Below are positions 32,635-41,413 of a DNA stretch of 64,000 nt, one piece after another (the stretch's first letter is position 1; every line of letters starts with the position of its first letter). The stretch is from a virus: positions 1 to 64,000 of the IMG/VR virus record IMGVR_UViG_3300030506_000011. One strand, 5' to 3'. Under the pieces are notes generated by a model. It did no database searches. It saw nothing but the letters and a program-made list of their open reading frames with translations, and was not told the origin of the DNA. Both the position numbers and the translations under genes were made by a program.

Positions 32635-33675
32635 ATGAAGAAATTTGACATTACTGATGACAACTCTTATAGCGAATTGTATAGATTTGTTGATTTAAAT
32701 ACATTGCCAGCCTATGTTAAAGAAGCGGAAGTATTGACTAAAACTGCTACAGAAAGTTTGCCAGATACTGCTTTTGCTGATCAGATGCATAGAGCTTTTC
32801 CCATTAATACTGCTGAAGATACTTATTTGAGTAATGCTTTCTTTATTAATAAAAGGGCTGAACTTACCAAACTTTGTGGTGAAAAGTATATTAATGAGGT
32901 AGGTGTCAGAATTGTTAAAGCTGCTCAGATATTTGATATCTATGATGACATTGCTAATTATAATGGTGGTCTGGATGTTAAACAAGCTGCTGATTATACT
33001 GAACAGTCCATAGTATCTATTGAGATTGGTGGAAATGAATATGATTTGTTTCCTTATAAGACTGCTGAAGATCTTAAATTTCAAGCATCAGAATTTGTTA
33101 AGAATCTAAACAATTACCCATTTAATTGGCGTACTAAAATAGCTTCAGCTTTCGTTGAGAAGGCTGTGGAACAGAATATCGAGGATTTACCTGATTTGAT
33201 TTGTAAGTATGCCGGTCTATTCTATCCAGATACCAGGGAATTTTCTGATACCCTAGCTGGAAGAATGCATAGGTTGAGTGAAGAGTATCAAACTAAGTAT
33301 CAACCTATTATAGAGAAGGCAGCTAATATCTCTTCCAAGACTGAGGCCTTTGAACTTTGTAGTGAAGCTTATAATATAGAAAAATTAGCTGGAGTATATG
33401 AAAAACCACTATTATATAGGGAGATGGGAGACTTAGTTGATCGAACCATGACACTAGATTTGACCAAAATTGCTGATATGCTGAATGTAGTCAAAATTGG
33501 TGGTAGTTGTTATCATATAAATGATTTGCAGAAAGTATCCAAAGATATATATGACAAGGCTTTTGATTGTGGATTAGACCCAAAGAATGCCAATGAATTA
33601 ATGGATGTCTTGCCTACTGTCCCTCGTTCAGATTTTGAGCTGTTTAAAGAACTATCCGGCATAACCGCACTTTAA
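32635..33675 (+). CDS. Putative head/virion structural protein (346 aa)
   Basis: Helical, acidic protein. SLPDTAFADQMHRAFPIN at about 42-58 resembles a motif (LPDSxFAxxxxRxFPI) seen in head-region proteins of several large phages, where it sits near processing or scaffold functions. The remainder is helical and contains no enzyme motif. Proximity to the terminase locus supports a head role. Not proven. Confidence 0.5.
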   Translation: MKKFDITDDNSYSELYRFVDLNTLPAYVKEAEVLTKTATESLPDTAFADQMHRAFPINTAEDTYLSNAFFINKRAELTKLCGEKYINEVGVRIVKAAQIFDIYDDIANYNGGLDVKQAADYTEQSIVSIEIGGNEYDLFPYKTAEDLKFQASEFVKNLNNYPFNWRTKIASAFVEKAVEQNIEDLPDLICKYAGLFYPDTREFSDTLAGRMHRLSEEYQTKYQPIIEKAANISSKTEAFELCSEAYNIEKLAGVYEKPLLYREMGDLVDRTMTLDLTKIADMLNVVKIGGSCYHINDLQKVSKDIYDKAFDCGLDPKNANELMDVLPTVPRSDFELFKELSGITAL

Positions 33676-33676
33676 A

Positions 33677-34252
33677 ATGTTTGACGCTTCTATCTTAGTC
33701 TTAAAAGATAGTTCTAGTCCTGCTTCAGTACTATTAGCTGCAATATTCGATCATTACGGTACTGAATGCTTTGATTGGAACCCTGATATTCTAGTTACTG
33801 AGATTAGAGATGATTTTAATATTACTCTATCTCCTATTCAATCAGATAAGTTACAGGCAGCTATTATAGTGATGTCAACCAATCAATTTGAAAATGATTG
33901 GCATGTTTTTAATAGTTGTGTTCATGGGTTAAACGGTGAACCTTTTGACTATGATGTTTTCTCTCCTATTGATCCTGAGCAGATTATAGCAGCTTTGCCT
34001 GAGATTCAAACTATCAGAACTGGATTTATGGGAGATGAAGTTATTTTCTCAGATGAAGTAAATGCTTATGCTGGTATTATTTTTTCTGAATATGGTTTAA
34101 TTTCAGCTCCTAACGAATTTCCTTCCGCAATAATGCCTGATATAACTACTGAGCATTATTTAGACAGCCAGTCAGAAAAACAAGCTGCATTGGCTGAAAT
34201 CTATACTAACAAAAAACAAAAAATCGAAGAATACTTATCTAAGTTCAAATAA
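33677..34252 (+). CDS. Hypothetical protein (191 aa)
   Basis: Acidic soluble protein beginning MFDASILVLKDSSSPASVLL with a helical Lys/Gln/Glu-rich tail. It starts 1 base after the previous gene and is probably co-transcribed with the putative head protein. No family recognised. Confidence 0.6.
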   Translation: MFDASILVLKDSSSPASVLLAAIFDHYGTECFDWNPDILVTEIRDDFNITLSPIQSDKLQAAIIVMSTNQFENDWHVFNSCVHGLNGEPFDYDVFSPIDPEQIIAALPEIQTIRTGFMGDEVIFSDEVNAYAGIIFSEYGLISAPNEFPSAIMPDITTEHYLDSQSEKQAALAEIYTNKKQKIEEYLSKFK

Positions 34253-34343
34253 CATTCTAATGTGCTTGTGGCAGATTGGAATGCACAAACCAGTTTAAAT
34301 ACTGTTTTGGACAAAGATTCGAATTCTTTCAAGCACAACAAAT

Positions 34344-34562
34344 ATGAGTAATCATCTACCTGAAAAACTTAATTTATGGGACAGACTCTTCAATCGTTAT
34401 AAGAAAACTATTCATGCTAGGGGTAGTGAGCAGTGGTTTAAAAGTTGTGGCTATACAGGACTCAGAATTCCCGGTTCAGAGTTTCAACGTAACTATGTTG
34501 AGTATTTAATTATTGATAGACTTACTGGGTCTGAAAAAATTGAGAAGATATATCTAAAATAA
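34344..34562 (+). CDS. Hypothetical basic protein (72 aa)
   Basis: Basic, aromatic-rich (KLNLWDRLFNRYKKTIHARG, then QWFKSCGYTG). The 91-base gap upstream contains an 8-bp inverted pair TGTGCTTG/CAAGCACA (about 34260 and 34330) that could form a long hairpin over the start region. Not recognised; possibly nucleic-acid binding from its charge. Confidence 0.5.
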   Translation: MSNHLPEKLNLWDRLFNRYKKTIHARGSEQWFKSCGYTGLRIPGSEFQRNYVEYLIIDRLTGSEKIEKIYLK

Positions 34563-34566
34563 GAAT

Positions 34567-34770
34567 ATGAAAACAAAGAAACCAAAGAAGATTAATTCTG
34601 ATACTGAAAAGGTTGTACTAGATGAACATTGGAAGAAGTATGCTAAAGATAAAGATCCTTGTAACATCATCCCTGCTCAATTATTTACAGATGCTTATTA
34701 TATTGGATTTATGAGAGGTAGAGAGGTTGAAAAAGGTTTAACTGATGGAATTATGATTGAAGGAGGCTAA
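34567..34770 (+). CDS. Small protein, paralogue of the gene at 35285 (67 aa)
   Basis: Lys-rich N-terminus (KTKKPKKINSDTEK), then a helix ending in GFMRGREVEKGLTDGIMIEGG. The same plan and C-terminal motif (G..RGRxxEKGxxDGxMIE) occur in the 61-aa protein at 35285, so the two are diverged duplicates flanking a 168-aa gene. Function unknown. Confidence 0.55.
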   Translation: MKTKKPKKINSDTEKVVLDEHWKKYAKDKDPCNIIPAQLFTDAYYIGFMRGREVEKGLTDGIMIEGG

Positions 34771-34772
34771 AT

Positions 34773-35279
34773 ATGAATGTTTTAATTAATCATTGCTGGT
34801 GTTTTGATTCTATTTGGGGAGGTGTATATGACTGTCAAGTGATTGTTAGTATGGAAAAGTATGCTTGTAGAGAAGACATATATGCTGGTAAGAATACAAC
34901 TGATTGGAATACTATATTAGATAAATTTCAGATTGAAGTAGATGAATTTGGACGAAAGAGAATGGAAGACGTTTATTGTCTCAAACCAGAAGTAGTTCAA
35001 TGGTTAGATGCGAATGTCAAAGACAAAAATTGCAAAATGGAAGGACGTACCGAGTTATCCCTTTCTAAAGGATGGGGAGTAGGCACAGACCAATACAATG
35101 TGAAAGATCAGATTTCCTTTTCTCTCTTTTTTGAGCGTCCAAAGGATGCACTTGCCTTTATCAAACAGTGGAGTGAATACAAAAATCCAGTGGATTATCT
35201 CAATTATTTCCAAGATATTAGGCGTAAACTTAATCCCAAAACTGGTAGGTTACAACGAATTCCTAGATGGAATAACTAA
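34773..35279 (+). CDS. Hypothetical protein (168 aa)
   Basis: Mixed alpha/beta protein rich in Trp and Cys at the start (INHCWCFDSIWGGVYDCQV). One of the few genes here with an AGGAGG upstream, but that sequence is also coding for the end of the preceding gene, so it may be coincidental. Codons in the second half look less AT-rich. Not recognised. Confidence 0.55.
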   Translation: MNVLINHCWCFDSIWGGVYDCQVIVSMEKYACREDIYAGKNTTDWNTILDKFQIEVDEFGRKRMEDVYCLKPEVVQWLDANVKDKNCKMEGRTELSLSKGWGVGTDQYNVKDQISFSLFFERPKDALAFIKQWSEYKNPVDYLNYFQDIRRKLNPKTGRLQRIPRWNN

Positions 35280-35284
35280 ACAAT

Positions 35285-35470
35285 ATGAGTACTAAAACAA
35301 AGAAACTAAAGAAGATCAGTTTTGAAACTGAACACAAAGAACTAAAAAGACAATGGGATAACCTTAAGATTGAAATAGACTTCCTTTCTTTTTCTCTTGG
35401 TTATGAGTTAGGGATTGAGAGAGGTAGAAATATCGAAAAAGGTATTAGAGATGGAACTATGATTGAATGA
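35285..35470 (+). CDS. Small protein, paralogue of the gene at 34567 (61 aa)
   Basis: Lys-rich N-terminus (STKTKKLKKISFETE) and C-terminal GIERGRNIEKGIRDGTMIE match the 67-aa protein at 34567. A duplicated small gene in a short cassette of unknown role. Confidence 0.55.
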   Translation: MSTKTKKLKKISFETEHKELKRQWDNLKIEIDFLSFSLGYELGIERGRNIEKGIRDGTMIE

Positions 35471-35473
35471 TAA

Positions 35474-35692
35474 ATGAAGAAACTCACTCCAGCTCAGTTT
35501 AAAGAGTATATTTCAAATCCTCTAGTTAATGATAGTAAAGTTCGTAGTTATTGTGATATTCCTGAAGATAAGTATTTTACTGTAAGTATCTGGCCTGAAG
35601 AAGGAATAGTAAATGAAACAAGAGGGCTTCATAGAGTAGTAAAGACTCCTAAAATCTCAAAGTCTAATCAATCAAAAACTACAACCATTTAG
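35474..35692 (+). CDS. Hypothetical protein (72 aa)
   Basis: Short soluble protein (KKLTPAQFKEYISNPLVNDS) with a basic C-terminal tail. Its stop overlaps the stop region of the convergent terminase gene by 4 bases. No family recognised. Confidence 0.5.
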   Translation: MKKLTPAQFKEYISNPLVNDSKVRSYCDIPEDKYFTVSIWPEEGIVNETRGLHRVVKTPKISKSNQSKTTTI

Positions 35693-37365
35693 ATATTGTG
35701 AGTAGTAAAGAAGCTATTACCATTCCAGAGATGAGCAGCACAAGCACACCAAGTAATACAATGAAATGCATCATCAGGGTCACGGTGTCTGTAAAATATC
35801 TTGCTTCTAAGGTTATCTTCTTTAACTTCAGTAAATATAGAAAGAATATCCTGGCAAGCCTCACTACTATCCTCCCAGCAAGGTAATAGTATCTTGGATT
35901 TCTTTATTAGTTCAAAGGTGAAACTCATTACTTCACTTCGATTAAGACACCATCTAGTCTGGCTCCAATCCAAAGCATCAGGTGGAAAGTCTGTATATTG
36001 AGTTAAATTCATTTCACGGTAACTTACTAATTGTGTCATTGAGCTATTATATAAGTTACCCAGCATTTTTCCTCTAATCGGGTCAGGTCCGGAATCAGTG
36101 AAGAGAGTTGGCTGATATACCCTACAAATGTCAGCAATCTCTCTTATCTGGAGTTCATAGTCGGTATTCTTAAAAATCCTGATATAGAACACTTCTAGAT
36201 AACCATCATGTCTTAAACCCATTAATGTAAACACAGTTCTGGAGCTTTCAGGATTCACTCCCCAATCAACACCACCAACTATATACTGGTATCTAGTTGC
36301 ATTACGCTGATAGATGGTATTCATTGGACCTAGCACACATAATGATTTTAAGTGTTCCTCAGTAATAGGTTTACTACCAATATCATAAGCCAGACCAAAT
36401 ACTTCGTTGTAAACTTGTAGAACACTATAGTTACTATCTATATTATGAACCTTATTATATATTTCCTTCCAATCCTTTTCTCTTTGATTGTAATATGGTA
36501 GGATAGGTTGAGCTAGATGAAATCCATATAATTCATGTTCCCCTGGGTTAAAGTCAATCCACTGACCTATATTAGTATTTAGAAGCTTGCTGCACTTACT
36601 GCAACTCAACCCTTGTTTAAGAATCATTTTTAGAGGCTCATTAGCTTCTGTAAGTGAATTCCAGTGATTGCAGCCTTCACATTTAGTCATCCATTCCATT
36701 TGATGCCCCTTCTTCCAGATAGTATTAATAGTATTATCTGTAGTAAGAGGAGTACCAGCATATGTTTCTCGTTTAATTGGACTAATAGCCATGGTTTCAT
36801 TTACAACTGGTATAATATCCAGATTCATCCCCTGGCACTCGTCGAAGATGTTGGAATCCGTAGCGGGACCTCTAGTACGTGATGCATCCTCACTAGCATA
36901 AGTTAGTATGATATTACTATTACTATCAGCTACTTCCTTAACATAGACATCATTTTTAGATAGTTTGCTGATGATCTTTTGTAGTGGTGGGCTGGCAAAT
37001 CTGGCAGTTAAATAATCATGTGAAAATCTTTTTGTAGCCTGTTCGTTAGGTGCAACATACATCATTCGATAGTAATTATATCGAACTAAATTCAAAGCTA
37101 TCATATTACTGACTAACGTTGATTTTAACGTCTTTCTTGAACACTTTAATAATAACTTTCTTGGTAGTCCGTCATAGATAGACCGCATCATTGGGAATTT
37201 ATCCAACTTTTGTGGCTGTCCTTCGTTGTTATATAGATAAAGTTCTACGAGCTTGGATAGAGGACTATTCAAGAATAGCAGCTGTCTTGCTAGAAATCGT
37301 GACTTTTGATCCGTCTGTTTAAACAACGCTGCCGCTTGCTGATATATATTATGGATAGAAAGCAT
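35689..37365 (-). CDS. terL: Terminase large subunit (558 aa)
   Basis: ATPase domain: degenerate Walker A LLLKCSRKTLKST (about 71-83; family GxxQxGKS) and Walker B NIFDECQG (about 173-179) with catalytic Glu. A zinc-binding insertion follows (CEGC at 228-231, CSKC at 254-257), as in lambda GpA-type terminases. Nuclease domain: GGVDWGVNP (about 363-371) and HRDPDDAFHCITW near the C-terminus supply RNase-H-like acidic residues. It packages DNA into the prohead. Full length and intact; a gene upstream on the same strand is not apparent. Confidence 0.88.
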   Translation of the reverse strand: MLSIHNIYQQAAALFKQTDQKSRFLARQLLFLNSPLSKLVELYLYNNEGQPQKLDKFPMMRSIYDGLPRKLLLKCSRKTLKSTLVSNMIALNLVRYNYYRMMYVAPNEQATKRFSHDYLTARFASPPLQKIISKLSKNDVYVKEVADSNSNIILTYASEDASRTRGPATDSNIFDECQGMNLDIIPVVNETMAISPIKRETYAGTPLTTDNTINTIWKKGHQMEWMTKCEGCNHWNSLTEANEPLKMILKQGLSCSKCSKLLNTNIGQWIDFNPGEHELYGFHLAQPILPYYNQREKDWKEIYNKVHNIDSNYSVLQVYNEVFGLAYDIGSKPITEEHLKSLCVLGPMNTIYQRNATRYQYIVGGVDWGVNPESSRTVFTLMGLRHDGYLEVFYIRIFKNTDYELQIREIADICRVYQPTLFTDSGPDPIRGKMLGNLYNSSMTQLVSYREMNLTQYTDFPPDALDWSQTRWCLNRSEVMSFTFELIKKSKILLPCWEDSSEACQDILSIFTEVKEDNLRSKIFYRHRDPDDAFHCITWCACAAHLWNGNSFFTTHNI

Positions 37366-37501
37366 AAGGTTAATGAAGTAGATAGTTTAGATCTAGGTCT
37401 TTCTATTTGTTTTCATTTTCTTAAACTATGCTTAATTGAAATCCTGTCACTTTTAAACATCTTACTCAAATAACAACTAATCTTAACTAGCTTTACATCT
37501 T

Positions 37502-37639
37502 ATGTCAAGATCTGCTAAAAAATACAATTCTCGATCCAAACCCAAAAAACATTCTAAAATTAAAGGAGTGTACGAAACTAATACTGCACCTATACTAAAC
37601 TCTGCCGCTAAATCGAATGTCAAAAAATCTGATAAATGA
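37502..37639 (+). CDS. Small basic protein (45 aa)
   Basis: Frame with ATG at 37502 in an A/T-rich context (ACATCTTATG), ending 23 bases inside the next gene. Very basic and Ser-rich (SRSAKKYNSRSKPKKHSKIK), suggesting nucleic-acid binding or disorder. It would be the first gene of the rightward unit diverging from terL. The 136-base region upstream (37366-37501) shows no clear promoter. Confidence 0.45.
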   Translation: MSRSAKKYNSRSKPKKHSKIKGVYETNTAPILNSAAKSNVKKSDK

Positions 37640-37982
37640 AGGAGATACCGTTGTTTTTGCTCAACGGTATCTCGCTGATGATATATTCTCTACTCTATAC
37701 GGTAAACAAGGCAAGGTTTTATCTGTAAAAGAAGAATATGCTGTAATAAACTTCAATGATGCTGCTGTAGAAGTTTATCTTGAAGATTTGGAAAAGCTTA
37801 ATACTTCCTCAACCCCAGAATTGGAGAATGAGGAGATTGAAATAGATAGAGTCGATTTGTTAGAAAACCATGATTGCAGTGGATTACAACCAGCACAATT
37901 AATAGCTCATAAACTTTTGGCCCAGGAAACCGATCCTGGACTGAATAACGAAATAACACAACTACTAAACATAAACCAGTAA
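37617..37982 (+). CDS. Hypothetical protein with KOW/SH3-like start (121 aa)
   Basis: The N-terminal half reads as a small beta barrel of the KOW/SH3 kind (EGDTVVFAQRYLADD...GKQGKVLSVKEEYAVINF), the C-terminal half is acidic and helical. It overlaps the basic 45-aa gene and is 1 base from the AAA+ ATPase gene, so a partner of that ATPase is possible. Confidence 0.6.
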   Translation: MSKNLINEGDTVVFAQRYLADDIFSTLYGKQGKVLSVKEEYAVINFNDAAVEVYLEDLEKLNTSSTPELENEEIEIDRVDLLENHDCSGLQPAQLIAHKLLAQETDPGLNNEITQLLNINQ

Positions 37983-37983
37983 A

Positions 37984-38892
37984 ATGCAAAAGATATCGTT
38001 TGAAGATAAATTTAAGAACTATCTTCGTGCTAGTTATCCCATCCTTTGGATCAGGACTCACGAAGAAAGCAGAGTAACCAGAAGTATCATTAATGCGGTT
38101 GCTGATGCTAAACAAATAACCATATATAGTTGGGATTGTAAGAGATTGTTGGAGAAATATGTTAAAAATGCTGACAAGTCTGTTATTAACAACTTTGAAT
38201 CCGTTAAAGGTGGTGTTGGCACAAGTACAGGACCTAATGCAGGACCCAAGGATTATGGCCTGACTAATGCAATTGAGAGCATTAAAGCGTTGCCTAATGG
38301 AACTGGACGGAATATTATCATTATGAAGGATTTCCATCCTTATATTGAAGCTCCTGGGCAAGTCCGGCCTATTCGTAATGCCATTGATGATTTGAAGTGT
38401 AAGGGAAATATGTTGGTGTTTATATCTCCTATCATTAAGATTCCTGTAGAGTTGGAGAAGGAGATTCAAATTCTGGATTTCCACCTCCCTGATGAAAAGC
38501 AATTAGAGGGTATTTTAATGTCCGTAGTAGCCATCTTTAATAAAAAGAATGAGGAGAAGGGTGAGCCGGAAAAGAAGATTGATCCTGACATTAAGCAAGC
38601 TACTATTGAAGCTCTGAAAGGACTTACATTTAGTGAAGCTCATGATGCAGTAAGTTTGGCTATTATTGAGAATCATGAATTTAATGCTTCTTTCGTCCTT
38701 AGTGTATTTAACGAGAAGGTTAAACAAGTCAAGCGTGGTGGTCAGTTACAATATCAACAATCTGATATTACTTATGAGCATATTGGTGGTTTGGATGGCT
38801 TGAAGAAATGGACAGAAGTGAGATCTAAAGCTTATAGTCAGAAAGCTAGAGATTATCATTTGCCGTACCCTAAGGGAGTTCTACTGGCTGGT
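37984..38892 (+). CDS. ycf46-like: Ycf46-like AAA+ ATPase, exon 1 (303 codons)
   Basis: First exon of a 558-residue ATPase after splicing out 38893-39198. The N-terminal Ycf46-type domain is visible: NYLRASYPILWIRTHEESRV, TIYSWDCKRLL, IIIMKDFHPYIEAPGQVRPI and IKIPVELEKEIQILDFHLPD, followed by the start of the AAA+ module (YEHIGGLDGLKKWTEVRS, PKGVLLAG). The frame runs into the intron and stops at 38904, so unspliced message would give a truncated product without Walker A. Ycf46 proteins of cyanobacteria and chloroplasts are ATPases of uncertain function. Confidence 0.8.
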
Positions 38893-39198
38893 GAATTAAA
38901 TTGACGAATACCTTTGGTTATGGTAAATAATATATTCGTTAGTTTTTATGCCGGTCGCTCTAGTAATGGAGCGAAGCTTACAGCGGAAAAAATCGGGGAC
39001 CCTATTAAAAATGAGGGAATCCGACCTGAAGGTTCTATAGATTATTCTATTTAACCAGGGGCAGAGCATAGTGGATGTAATAAGCCACCAAGAGACCGCT
39101 GCAACCTAGAAATAGGTTGAATATATATGCCGAACTATGTGCGTAAGATACTAAGCCATAGAAGTAGAGGATAAAAAGCCTTTACGATAACAAAATTG
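38893..39198 (+). ncRNA. Group I intron in the ATPase P-loop codons (306 nt)
   Basis: It splits the Walker A codons: exon 1 ends ...LLAG, exon 2 begins IPGTGKT, and joining them gives AGIPGTGKT in frame. The 5' exon ends in U and the intron ends in G, as in group I. The exon end GGCTGGT pairs over 7 bp, with the required U-G at the splice site, to GCCGGTC (38950-38956): helix P1, with an extension ACGAATA/TATTCGT (38904-38910 with 38933-38939). P2 is CGCTC/GAGCG (38956-38960 with 38969-38973). CCCT/AGGG plus AATCC resembles P5 and the Q element. A P7-like pair GCATAGT (39066-39072) with ACTAAGC (39150-39156), and a 6-bp stem with GAAA loop (39103-39118), complete the picture. It carries no endonuclease ORF. 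Confidence 0.78.
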
Positions 39199-39966
39199 AT
39201 ACCAGGAACAGGGAAAACAGCAATTGCCAAAGCCACTGCAAATCAGTTTGGCTTTCCGTTGTTTCAGTTAGATATAGGAAGTTTATTTGGTAAGTATGTG
39301 GGTGAAAGTGAGGAAAACTTCCGTAGAGTAATTGAAACAGTTGATAGTATTGGACGGTGTGTGTTGTTCATCGACGAAATTGAAAAAGGTCTGAATCGTA
39401 ATGCAGTATCTGGTGCTGGTGACTCAGGTACATCTTCTCGTACGTTTGCTACACTATTAAGTTGGTTGAGTGATCACAAATCTCCCGTATTTGTTATAGC
39501 CACCACTAATGATCATACTAAACTCCCACCCGAGTTTATTCGTAAAGGCAGGTTTGATGATGTATTCTGGGTCGACTTGCCTACACTAGCTGAGAGAATA
39601 TCGATCTTTGATGTGTTAATTAAGCGGTATTTTCGAGAGCCAGCCAAGTATAACCTGGCTAAACTTGCTGAGAAGACTGAAGGTTTTACTGGTGCTGAAA
39701 TTGAAGAAGTTATCAAAGGTGCCATGTTTAACCGGTTTGATAAAGATGGTAAGGAATTCACTAACACTGACTTGCTGGATGAGATTAACAGTACTCAACC
39801 AATCAGCGTTACGTCCAAAGTTGATATTGATGCTATGCGGGAGAAGGCGGTGGGCAAGCTCAGAGTTGCTAGCGTTAGTGGTTCAGTGAAAATGTTTACC
39901 ATGGATGAAACTAAGCGAAGAACTGAAGGTAACGGTGAAGACAGAGCGTTAGATCCGTTTAACTAA
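39199..39966 (+). CDS. ycf46-like: Ycf46-like AAA+ ATPase, exon 2 (255 codons)
   Basis: Second exon: completes Walker A (IPGTGKTAIAKATA), pore-like GSLFGKYVGESEENFR, Walker B VLFIDEIEKGL, sensor/arginine-finger region ATTNDHTKLPPEFIRKGRFDD, and the AAA+ lid (EKTEGFTGAEIEEVIKGAM). A TTG lies exactly at the intron end (39196), but independent initiation there is unlikely because it would miss the N-terminal domain. Downstream genes include Ycf35/DUF1257- and DUF2997-like proteins, the companions of Ycf46 in cyanobacteria. A strong terminator follows. Confidence 0.82.
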   Translation: MPGTGKTAIAKATANQFGFPLFQLDIGSLFGKYVGESEENFRRVIETVDSIGRCVLFIDEIEKGLNRNAVSGAGDSGTSSRTFATLLSWLSDHKSPVFVIATTNDHTKLPPEFIRKGRFDDVFWVDLPTLAERISIFDVLIKRYFREPAKYNLAKLAEKTEGFTGAEIEEVIKGAMFNRFDKDGKEFTNTDLLDEINSTQPISVTSKVDIDAMREKAVGKLRVASVSGSVKMFTMDETKRRTEGNGEDRALDPFN

Positions 39967-39972
39967 AAATAT

Positions 39973-40001
39973 GGGGAAGCTAGCATTAAACTAGCTTCCC
40001 C
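39973..40001 (+). terminator. Strong hairpin terminator
   Basis: GGGGAAGCTAG pairs with CTAGCTTCCCC (11 bp, 7-base loop), followed by TATCTATTT. Confidence 0.8.
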
Positions 40002-40010
40002 TATCTATTT

Positions 40011-40421
40011 ATGGGAATGTTCGATCAAATAAAATGCAAATATCCATTACCAGTCACTGAGTTTCAAAATACTACATTTCAAACCAAAGATACTCCTGCC
40101 CAAGCTTGTGATTTATACGAGATTAGGGAGGACGGCACACTTTGGTATGAGAATTATGATCAAGAAGATCAGAGTGAACGAGGTATATGGATTAAAAATC
40201 ATCCTGACCAAGAACCTCCAGAAGAATTAAAGGGGTTGCGAGGATTCATAGGTTGTGGTGCCAAGGTTAATAGACGGTGGGAACAAGTTATTTTTACCGG
40301 AGAGATTTGTTTTTATGAAGCTCTTGGAAAAGATTATACTGGTTGGATAGAGTTTTCCGCCTACTTCGAAAACGGAAAAGTGGTAAGACTTAATCTTATA
40401 GCACATAAAAAACCTGATTAA
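40011..40421 (+). CDS. Conserved phage protein of unknown function (136 aa)
   Basis: Begins MGMFDQIKCKYPLP and continues FQTKDTPAQACDLYEIREDG, a pattern I know from small conserved phage and plasmid proteins of unknown role. A mixed beta domain with aromatic-rich strands (YTGWIEFSAYFENGKV). Located directly after the ATPase terminator and 2 bases before a DUF3150-like gene. Confidence 0.6.
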   Translation: MGMFDQIKCKYPLPVTEFQNTTFQTKDTPAQACDLYEIREDGTLWYENYDQEDQSERGIWIKNHPDQEPPEELKGLRGFIGCGAKVNRRWEQVIFTGEICFYEALGKDYTGWIEFSAYFENGKVVRLNLIAHKKPD

Positions 40422-40423
40422 TT

Positions 40424-41410
40424 ATGAAGAATGTAGCATTGCCTGATTTGGAGAAACGGACTAGAAACTTATTTCAATCAGGAAAATTAGTACAAGTACA
40501 TGTCAGTAAATGGAGTATGATGGTAGGAGCAGATACCAAGGATTTAGGAATCGAGGAAAAAGATAGTAAAATCCCGGCATTTGTGACTATTGGAAAGAAA
40601 GCACTTTTTACTGATGAAGTTAGGTTGGTTTTTTCAAGAATAGAATCGGCAGCCAGGGCATACTTGATCCACAATTCACATCAATATCCAATAGCTGATG
40701 CTCATTTTGTCCCCACCAAGCTGTTAGAGAAGGTTAGTATAGAATTGGATAAGTACCGAGCCGAGTTTTTCAAGCAAGTTGATAATCTTATTACTAATTA
40801 CGAAGTATACAAACAACAAATGCTGGACAAGTACCCGGATTATGAAGATAATCTGTTACCTTGTTATCTACCTATAAGTGAAGTTAGAAGCAGGTATAAT
40901 TTTAGCATAAGTTTGTATGAAGTAGCATTTCCGAAGAAGATGGATAAGGTGACAAGGACGGAAATTATTGCTCAAAATTTAGCAGCTGAAAAGGCCTCAG
41001 CTAAATATGAGGCACTAATGAAAGAACAATATCAGCATCATTTAACGCAAATGGAATCCTTTCTTAAAGAGAGTACTTTGGCGTTGCGTGGTGAGATAGT
41101 AAAGACTTTCGAAGTGATGGCGCAAAAGATACAAAATAGAGAAGTTATTTCTGGTGCAAATTTAAAGACAATGAAGGCAGCTATTGATAGTTTTGATGCC
41201 TTGGATTTTCTTGATGACCAGAAAGTTAAACAAAATCTGGCTATTGTAAAGAAGTTGATTAGTTCTGGAGCTGATTTTAAATCAGACGCTGAGATTGTGC
41301 AAAGGCTTAATACAGCCATTAATACTACCCTTGAAACTGCAAAATCCATTAGTGATATTGACACCTTGACCGGTGAGTATACTAGAAGATTGGATTTTGA
41401 TGAACTATGA
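40424..41410 (+). CDS. DUF3150-like protein (328 aa)
   Basis: Long helical protein with the layout of DUF3150: an N-terminal strand region (VQVHVSKWSMMVGADTKDLG), YPIADAHFVPTKLLEKVSIE, then ITNYEVYKQQMLDKYPDYED and extended helices. DUF3150 genes frequently neighbour MoxR/CobS- or Ycf46-type AAA+ ATPases, as here, so it may be the ATPase's partner. No catalytic motif is visible. Confidence 0.6.
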   Translation: MKNVALPDLEKRTRNLFQSGKLVQVHVSKWSMMVGADTKDLGIEEKDSKIPAFVTIGKKALFTDEVRLVFSRIESAARAYLIHNSHQYPIADAHFVPTKLLEKVSIELDKYRAEFFKQVDNLITNYEVYKQQMLDKYPDYEDNLLPCYLPISEVRSRYNFSISLYEVAFPKKMDKVTRTEIIAQNLAAEKASAKYEALMKEQYQHHLTQMESFLKESTLALRGEIVKTFEVMAQKIQNREVISGANLKTMKAAIDSFDALDFLDDQKVKQNLAIVKKLISSGADFKSDAEIVQRLNTAINTTLETAKSISDIDTLTGEYTRRLDFDEL

Positions 41411-41413
41411 ATT

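Noticed and set aside
34755-34775. Shine-Dalgarno AGGAGG before the gene at 34773
   Set aside because: It codes for the C-terminal Gly-Gly of the previous protein and is nearly unique among starts here, so it is not used as evidence for SD-dependent initiation.
35698-36001. Plus-strand frames overlapping terL
   Set aside because: Antisense to the well-supported terminase gene, with no motifs or promoter.
37798-38502. 234-residue minus-strand frame over the ATPase exon 1
   Set aside because: Antisense to an exon with clear Ycf46/AAA+ motifs; composition is that of a shadow frame.
39196-39966. Independent ATPase gene starting with TTG at 39196
   Set aside because: The frame would start in the middle of Walker A, exactly at the predicted 3' splice site; better explained as exon 2.
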